Positions 57,610-64,000 of a DNA stretch of 64,000 nt are shown piece by piece. Under the pieces are notes generated by a model. The model saw only the letters and a list, made by a program, of their open reading frames with translations. It was not told the DNA's origin and ran no database searches. The first letter of the stretch is position 1. Each line of letters starts with the position of its first letter. Made by a program: the position numbers and the translations under genes. The DNA lies in NCBI GenBank assembly GCA_030704615.1, contig CM060732.1, positions 68,183,053 to 68,247,052 of the forward strand. Direction: 5' to 3'. This stretch comes from Takakia lepidozioides (taxonomy: Eukaryota; Streptophyta; Takakiopsida; Takakiales; Takakiaceae).

Positions 57610-58791
57610 TTACACCACAACTACTTCATCGCCGTGTGGATATATTCTCCTCCACATGAATATGAGATTGTCATGGCTCACCACTTTCAATTCAGCGTAG
57701 ATCATGCCGAAACCAGCTCTTTCAAGCTCCGTTCTTGCAATGAATATGAAATTGTCATGGCTCACCACTTCAAATTCAGTGTAGATATTGCCCAAACTAG
57801 TTCTTGCAATCTCCAGCCACTCTACAGTCTTTGTAGAAACTTTCAACTCCCACACACAAAAGATGCTTCTACATATTGCTAAGGGGTCATCTCTAGCAGC
57901 AACAACCCCAGTTAGCAATAGCCGCCCCTCGCTCTCTACAAGACTTCGAGGACAAACTGCAGTACCACAAACTACACTACCACATCCACCAAAATCAGGC
58001 ATTTGTACAACAACTTTAGTCCACACACCGGTGCCAAGGTCACAAGCCATCAAACTGTAGCCTCTCTCTCCAATAAATAGAGCAAAGAGAGTAGGGCCAC
58101 ATATCACACTTCCTTCACAATAAGCAACACCTTCTGTGGGCATCTTTCCAGTTTTGGTCCACCACTTGCAAACTAAGCCGTAGATGTCTGTTCTCCAATG
58201 TCTCCTGCTGTCGTAACAATACTTGTGTGATATGACAGACATCTCTGGGAGGATCAGAGCAAGCTCGGGGCATGACACGGCGTGAGTTGGCCATTGGACT
58301 ACAACCAGATTGCTGCATCGATCCACAATCATATTCACCATGTTCTCATTGAGGAAACGTGTTGAATTGTTGTGAGGCAGGGCAGACAATTGTCTGGAAC
58401 TGTTCGACTGTCACAGAGGATTGCACACAATCCATAAACCTTTGTCCTCGGCCGTTACACAAAATAAGCCTCCATTTGCAGCACGAACGTTGTATAAGGA
58501 TTGGGATTCCTTGGGGCATTTGAGTCTGATCTTGTGCCACCGTCCAGTTGTGGGGTCATACAACACGTAAATATCTTGGCTTTTATAACCGTCAAAAAAC
58601 AAGAGATAGGAGGAGTCTTGGCGAAGAGGAAGAGGGAGGTGCTGAAAGAGTTGTTGGAAACCAGCAGTGGATGGGAGGGAGTTCCACAACTTGCAAACCG
58701 ACTTAAAGCGGGCAAGACTTGGATATGGCAAGCAGGCCAACACTACCATCACTAACTCGAAAGGGAGCCTGCTCCAAATCTCTTCCTCCAT
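57610..58791 (-). pseudogene. F-box protein with in-frame TGA after the F-box half
   Basis: Starts at ATG 58791 with an F-box, 'IWSRLPFELVMVVLACLPYP' then SLARFKSVCKLWNSL, followed by a kelch-like 'YVLYDPTTGRWHKI'. A TGA stands at 58413-58411, in the same frame as the remaining roughly 265 codons. Those continue directly with 'SALPHNNSTRF', 'HWRTDIYGLVCKWW' and 'SIFCVWELKVSTKTVEWLEI', and stop at 57610. The downstream half is intact, so a single nonsense change, readthrough or an assembly error is equally possible. Near the 3' end an 84-bp unit is tandemly duplicated (from 57658 and from 57742), repeating 'EFEVVSHDNFIF'. Intact family members are substrate receptors of SCF ubiquitin ligases. 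Confidence 0.75.
57658..57825. repeat. 84-bp tandem duplication in the F-box gene
   Basis: Two copies of a unit starting 'gaatatgagattgtcatggc' (57658) and 'gaatatgaaattgtcatggc' (57742), period 84 bp or 28 codons, frame kept. Confidence 0.85.
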
Positions 58792-59084
58792 ATTGCTGCT
58801 CGAGGTCGTTTCGGTGACAAAACCTCGCTAATTGTGTTCTTGTGATTCTGGGGAATGGAATGGAATGGTGCTTTATAACGTCCGCAGAAAGCTCATAGAG
58901 CTTATGAGACAAAATGGAAGAAAACATGAGAGAGGAACAAATCCAGAAACCACAATTAATGTCCTAGCGAATGTCTAAGGGTGAAGGCAGGCTGCCAAGC
59001 ATTTTTTATCCTCAGAGTGAAATACATCAGTGAGAGTTTGGGTTCCACTGAATAAACAGTGGAATCTCCCACGGATCTCGTAGT
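58792..59084. promoter_or_regulatory. 5' flank of the F-box gene
   Basis: Short non-coding stretch upstream of the F-box start. No specific element was identified. Confidence 0.35.
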
Positions 59085-59240
59085 ATAGAGGAGGTATAGA
59101 GGGCAGTAGAAGAAGAAGTGTTCTTCAGTTTCAATTTCCTTGCTATGCCCTATGCAAGCTGGACATAGGCGGTCCTCCCGTTGCAGGTTTTACCATCTGC
59201 CACCTTTCAGCATCCTTATCTCCTTCCCTTCTGAGGGCAT
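59085..59240 (-). mobile_element. LINE ORF2 C-terminal zinc-knuckle remnant
   Basis: Minus strand reads 'DRLCPACIGHSKEIETEEHF' then FFYCPLY, the C-x2-C-x(n)-H-x4-C knuckle at the end of LINE polymerases ('ETEEHFL..CPLY'). It is a different family from the copies with the (CT)n tail. Stops flank it on both sides. Confidence 0.55.
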
Positions 59241-59403
59241 TGGGGCGGTTCAGGGTGGGTTCCCACAACCCACGGAGGTCTCAAGATTCTATCATCGCGG
59301 AGCACCAAGAATGTCTCTAGATAGAAGTGGAGCTTTGTCGTGAGATTGGGTAGCTTCCAAGCTCTCTTGACATGTAATTCCATAAGCTCTCTCCTAATTC
59401 AAG

Positions 59404-59676
59404 GAGCGAATTCCAAAAGAAGAAGAAGAGCTTCGTGATTGGCAAGAATGGCGGGCTTCCCGGCAGGCTTCAAAGGCATCAAGAGATTCAACAAGTAGAG
59501 TTCCAAGTAACATTTTGGATGATAATGTTACTACTAGGTTCGAGTTCTCCGAAAGTATTTCCGTTTCCTCTGGTGCGGAGACCATTGCAAGTGGTTGTGG
59601 TAACCGGAGGCGTCTTCGAACACATGCCTTGACTGCGAGTCGTTTGGGAGGAGGCTCTGTAATATTAATGGGTTAG
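59404..59676 (+). other. Possible terminal exon, unrecognised
   Basis: After 'ctcctaattcaag' the frame reads ERIPKEEEELRDWQEWRASR, then Ser-rich sequence with 'TTRFEFSESISVSSGAETIA', and ends at TAG 59676. Acidic and Ser-rich composition looks coding, but no partner exon or family was found. Confidence 0.25.
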
Positions 59677-60299
59677 TGTAAGCCGTTGTATGGCTTCGAG
59701 CCGCTGGATAACATTAAGTCCAACAGATGTACAGTTGACATTACATTATGTCTGACTGCAATGCCAAAGTTGCAATCTCTAATAAAATATGAATGTTTAT
59801 CATCAATGTATGTGGACATATTCTTTCATGTCATCCTCTTCATCACATGCCATGATTGTTCTATGTTTGGTTTTGTATGTCATCTGATATAGCAACCATT
59901 TTGTGCAAGAAGTTTTACATATCTGACCTCACATCATGGTGTAATTTATTGCATCCTCCCAGTTTTTTCGTGAACGTCAATTTGGCAGTGGATGTTCTTC
60001 TAAAACCACAATACATACTTATATTGTCTCCAAAAAATGTTTGGAGGATTATTGTTCATGGTTATATTGTGCATAAAATAACCAAAATAATCATATATAT
60101 CGCTTTATTTCAATAATAAATTTTGTTTATTCATATTTTTCATATTATTTCTGGACCAAGCAAAAGTCCATAATTAGTTAAAATAGTGTTACCATAACCA
60201 TTATGGTTATTGAAATGTCTTCTCCCTTCACATTTGTGCTAGCTTTTTCGTTTGTTTTGGATTGACATGCATTTAGGCATGTTACAATTTGCTTTCTAT

Positions 60300-61300
60300 G
60301 TTACATCTTAATAGGTCCAGGTTCCAACGATGAGTCTTTCATTTAAATACTTGTCCATAATATTAGGTTCTTCATTTTTTTTTTGCTTACTAGTACCCTA
60401 CTAACAACACTAAGTTCTAGCGAAGTCTGGAGTTTTCCATAAGTGTTTGTCTATTTTGTAATTTAAACAAAAACCATAAACCCTTACCCTAAACCCTTAC
60501 TATAAAACCCTAAACATTTACCCTTAACCCAATACCCCAGAACCGTTTGCAAATGAGAATCAACTATCCATACCATAACCATAACCATTTTGGTTATCCA
60601 AATCTCTTCAATATATCCAAATTTCCATTTTGTACCCTACAAACACACATTAAGTTGTAGCGAGTGCGAGTCTTCCGGCATGTATGCTCACCATTTCTGC
60701 CTTCAACCCAAGCCCTAAACCCTCGTCGAAAACCCTAAGCAAAACCCTACGCCATTGTTACGTCTAAATCCTTACTCTTCCCCTAGGAATAAAGTATCCA
60801 TACCATAACCATAACTATTTATGGTTATTCAAATCTCTTCGCCCTTCACCTTGCGGATTGTTTTGCCTTTGGTTTGGATTGACATGCACTTACCTTTTTT
60901 TATCGAACTTTGCTTTCTATGTATCTTAATATTAGGTTCCAAGGACGAGTCTTTCATTTAAATACTTGTCCGATGCAATGACTACACTTCCATAATATTA
61001 GGTTCTTCATTTTTATTTTCCTTAGTACTACCTTACTAACAACACTAAGTTGTAGCGAGTGCGAGTCTTCCGGCATGTATGCTCACCATTTCTGCCTTCA
61101 ACCCAAACCCTAAACCCTCGTCGGGAACCCTAAGCAAAACCCTACGCCATTGTTACGTCTAAACCCTTACCCTTCTCCTGCAAATGGGAATGAAGTATCC
61201 ATACCATAACCATATGTATCTTAATACCAGGTTCCAAGGACGAATCCTCAATCTAAATACTTCTCCGGCCCAATGACTCTTCCATAATATTTGTTTCTCC
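60300..61300. repeat. AAACCCT-rich tandem repeat region
   Basis: Two copies of a roughly 170-bp block starting 'taagttgtagcgagtgcgag' (60651 and 61046, period 395 bp), each with CCCTAAACCCT and AACCCTAAGC motifs. Further diverged copies start with 'ggttccaa.gacga.tc.t' at about 60315, 60935 and 61230. Degenerate telomere-like words are also near 60475-60540 and 61370-61440. This resembles subtelomere-type repeat. Confidence 0.7.
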
Positions 61301-63068
61301 ATTTTTTATTTTATTTTATATCCTACTAACACACACCAAGTTCTAGCGACTCTGAGTCTTCCATATTTGTTTGTCCAATAGTGTTCTTAAACCCAAACCG
61401 AAAACCCTACCTTTACCATCACCCCTAAACCATTAATCTTACCATAAACCAATAACTTTAGTGTACTACCCTAGTTACACTCCAAACCTTATTGTACTAC
61501 CATGTTACCTCTTCTCAATATTTCATGCTCTTTTAATATTTTCTTTTGTTGGATAAGGTATGATAGAATAATTACAGGGATATCAAATTCCTCAACCATT
61601 TCTTAATTCTACCGAGTGTGAGTCTATCATATTTGTTTGTCTTTTTGTACCCTAAATCCAAACCCTAAACCCTTACCCTTACTGTAAACCCAAACCTTAT
61701 TACACTTCTCTCTAGTTACATCCCAAACCTTATTGTACTACAATAGTACCTCTTCGGAATGTTTCATGCTATTCTAATATTTTACTGCCCTTGTCACATC
61801 CAAAACATGATTCATTCCAATGGCGTGGTATGTGAATATTGTGCTTCATATGAAGATTCAATCAATAAATTACTAGCAAGTTGTATCGAGTATGGTAGAG
61901 TAGGAGTCTGGCCCATGTTCGATGCGACCCATTTGTTTATCGTGATCCTGCAATGGAATATTACTTTATTCGACTTCCAAGTGGACGTTCAATGAATTGT
62001 TCAATACTGCTACTTCACATTGAGCACTTCAATGTCAAATGGACCTCTTATATGACACATTTTGAAACAAGTATGACATCACTTGAAATTTCACAAAGTT
62101 CAATCACACATTACACCATGATATTATTATTATTATAATTAATTATAATTAATTTTAATGCAAATATATATTAAGTTTAGTCCGGATTTAAGCCAAAAGT
62201 CCAGAATTAATTAAAATAGTGTTTGGTTATGGTTGTGGTTATGGTATGAATAGTTCATGGGCCATTTGCAGAAAATGGTAAGGGTTAGGGGTAATGCTAA
62301 CATAAAAAGCAAGGTACTATGTCAATCCAAAATCCTAAATTGCCCAAAAAAGGAAAGTACACACTATGAGATTTGGAAAGAAAATGACGTTATATAACGA
62401 CTTTTGGGAAGCGCCTGGATCTCATGGGAGAAAATGGATATGAAGAAAACATGAGAGAGGATTAAAAGTCAGACCACCAAATAAAAACTAAGAGAAATGA
62501 AAATTGCTTAAAATTTGAACAACGGAAAAGGATATGTGAAATTCCTTCTTAAACCAGGGCCAAAGATGAGAAGTATGAAAATGAAATGAAATGAAAATTT
62601 GGTGCAGAAAAGTCGTAGAGCTTAGAGGGAAAATGGAGGAAAACCTCAGAAAAAACTTCAGGACTGGCAAATTGAAAAGTATGTCAACAACGATTGAGTA
62701 AGGCTCCTCCTAGTGTGAGACTTCAGTGAGAGAATTGGTTATGCGATAAGCAAGTCCAATGTTTCAGAGAAGGACTAGAAATAGGCTATTTTCTTTCGTT
62801 GTTAAAAACCTCTTTGACCGAATTTGAAGACTCCAGTGGTCATGCCTGCCATTTTTGTTTTTGTGATTTATATGTTATGTAGGCGAAACTCCCTCACAGG
62901 GTTTTCTTTGTTGATCAGAACGTACAGCAGGCCAAAATCCAGCACACCAGAAACAAAGGACGAGAACGTCCACTGGACATTCGAGGTTCAGTGTGACATA
63001 AGAAGATAACAAAAATGATCCCCCAACGCAAACAAGAAGGGCCATATAAAGAAGAAAATTTTTATTTC
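61301..63068. other. AT-rich intergenic DNA
   Basis: More degenerate AAACCCT words (61370-61700), AT-rich runs near 62115-62160, and an inverted-looking 'ggttatggttgtggttatgg' near 62225. No gene was seen. Confidence 0.5.
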
Positions 63069-64000
63069 TTAAATCGAAGTACTGGAGTTGACCTCAACAA
63101 TATGTTCTTGGTCTGGAACTCGCTCGCACGACTCGCTTTCTGACTGACGATTAGCCTCCTCCAAATTAGCGCGCGCCTTCACTGCTTCGGCGGCAGTAAT
63201 TCTCTTAGTGCTATTCCTTATCGTATTTTTTGGTGGAGACATTGTCCACACAACATTGTTCACGTGGATCCATTGAGGGGGATCTGATGAGTTATACTCC
63301 CAAAGTTTTGACCAACAGTCCCTGTACCTTTCCAAGTTTGTTGGGTTACCACATTTTCTCGGTCTCCACCACTCCACCTTCATCTTCTTAAAATTAGGAT
63401 CCTCCCTTTCGCGGATCACGTCAGATATTGCCACCCCCATCCAGACCGGGCACGTATTTGGGTCATGAGGGCGAACGAGCACAAAAAACCCTTTCTCAAT
63501 ATCCTTGAACGGATTCAAGGATATTCTATCTTGGTCGCTCACACCTCGGGCCACAGTAAGGTTCTAGGATTTCATCTTCTTCTTCCAGATTTGGCACTAT
63601 ATGTGGATAGATTCCATCTTTGAGATGATTCTTGGACCAATTTGTTTTTGGCCAGAATCCCTCAAGAAGATGAATACACTCGGGAGCTTCTGGAATTGGC
63701 TTATCCAGCTCGATGAGAATGTTTCCCCAGTACTGGTCGTATTGTTCCATTCGACCTCTGTAATGATCGTCAAACATCATTCATTTCGTCCAAAAATCCT
63801 TGTATTTTTTTATTCCATTCTTAATGAATGACTGTTTTTCGGAGGAGTCGTCCCCGACTCCCTAAATAGATCTCATTGGAACGGCGTCTAGGTCTCCTTC
63901 AGGGAGCTTGGGAGTCCCGTCAGGATTGGACTTCCACATCTTCAAGCTATTGTTTGTTGGAAGCCAATCTGAATCAGTAGCGAACTTCTTGTATTTCATG
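63069..64000 (-). pseudogene. Decayed coding sequence of unknown family
   Basis: Reading the minus strand from the window edge: about 50 codons ('SDWLPTNNSLKMWKSNPDG', 'GDLDAVPMRSI'), TAG, about 29 codons ('NGIKKYKDFWTK'), TGA, then 84 codons ('DHYRGRMEQYDQYWGNILIE', 'GFWPKTNWSKNHLKDG', 'EEEDEILEPYC'), all in one frame. Near 63540 the sense continues in another frame: 'KDIEKGFFVLVRPHDPNTCP', 'VWMGVAISDVIRE' and 'VEWWRPRKCGNP', ending at 63069. The later part has a small beta-barrel feel (charged, W-rich), as in adaptor domains of element proteins, but I do not recognise it. Two stops and a frameshift argue for a relic, probably of a transposon ORF that starts beyond the window. Confidence 0.55.

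Overview
The window is a piece of a plant-lineage nuclear genome. The genes carry many GT-AG introns. One encodes a chloroplast-targeted ribosomal protein L6, and there are WRKY, LWD/TTG1-type and plant V-ATPase c'' genes. Interstitial telomere repeats are of the TTTAGGG type. Long introns packed with LINE, SINE and microsatellite debris, together with an odd WRKY architecture, suggest a streptophyte alga such as a charophyte rather than a flowering plant. The species call is an inference.

Layout. 0-1.4 kb: LINE remnant (-) and the last exon of an LWD/TTG1-type WD40 gene (+). 3.1-6.2 kb: complete four-exon V-ATPase c'' gene (-). 7.4-13.6 kb: large PHD-finger plus C-terminal telobox-Myb gene (-), divergent from a small Cys-rich protein gene at 13.9 kb (+). 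16.5-19.9 kb: complete seven-exon FAHD1-type acylpyruvase gene (-), divergent from a CCDC137-like nucleolar protein gene at 20.4-23.6 kb (+). 24.55-39.02 kb: a 14.5-kb Mutator-like transposon with matching terminal inverted repeats and a 10/11-bp target-site duplication. It carries a decayed MULE transposase (+) and a convergent, decayed multi-exon gene (-) ending in a C48/Ulp1-like peptidase. This is the Kaonashi-type MULE layout. 39.2-42.9 kb: a 1008-residue protein with a variant WRKY domain (WKEYGRK) and a long unknown C-terminus (-), with an inverted rearranged fragment of the same gene between it and the transposon. 44.2-45.7 kb: plastid L6 (+). 46.4-48.8 kb: LINE 3' end, an isolated ABCC exon and a broken PPR fragment. 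49.0-52.2 kb: complete six-exon NADPH:quinone oxidoreductase gene (+). 53.1-56.7 kb: LTR-retrotransposon remains with an unknown 470-codon open frame and integrase. 57.6-58.8 kb: F-box gene interrupted by TGA (-). 59-63 kb: AT-rich DNA with AAACCCT-rich tandem repeats. 63-64 kb: decayed unknown coding sequence (-).

The most unusual signal is a CTCCCC-type minisatellite inside the MULE. It fills subterminal DNA, introns and 3' flanks, and it always has its C-rich strand on the sense strand of the local gene, so its polarity flips where the two element genes converge (about 29.8-30.5 kb). The host genes are ordinary housekeeping genes arranged mostly in divergent pairs, with repeats confined to introns and intergenic DNA.

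Exon boundaries were read by eye from GT/AG signals, frame continuity and recalled family similarity; no database search was run.
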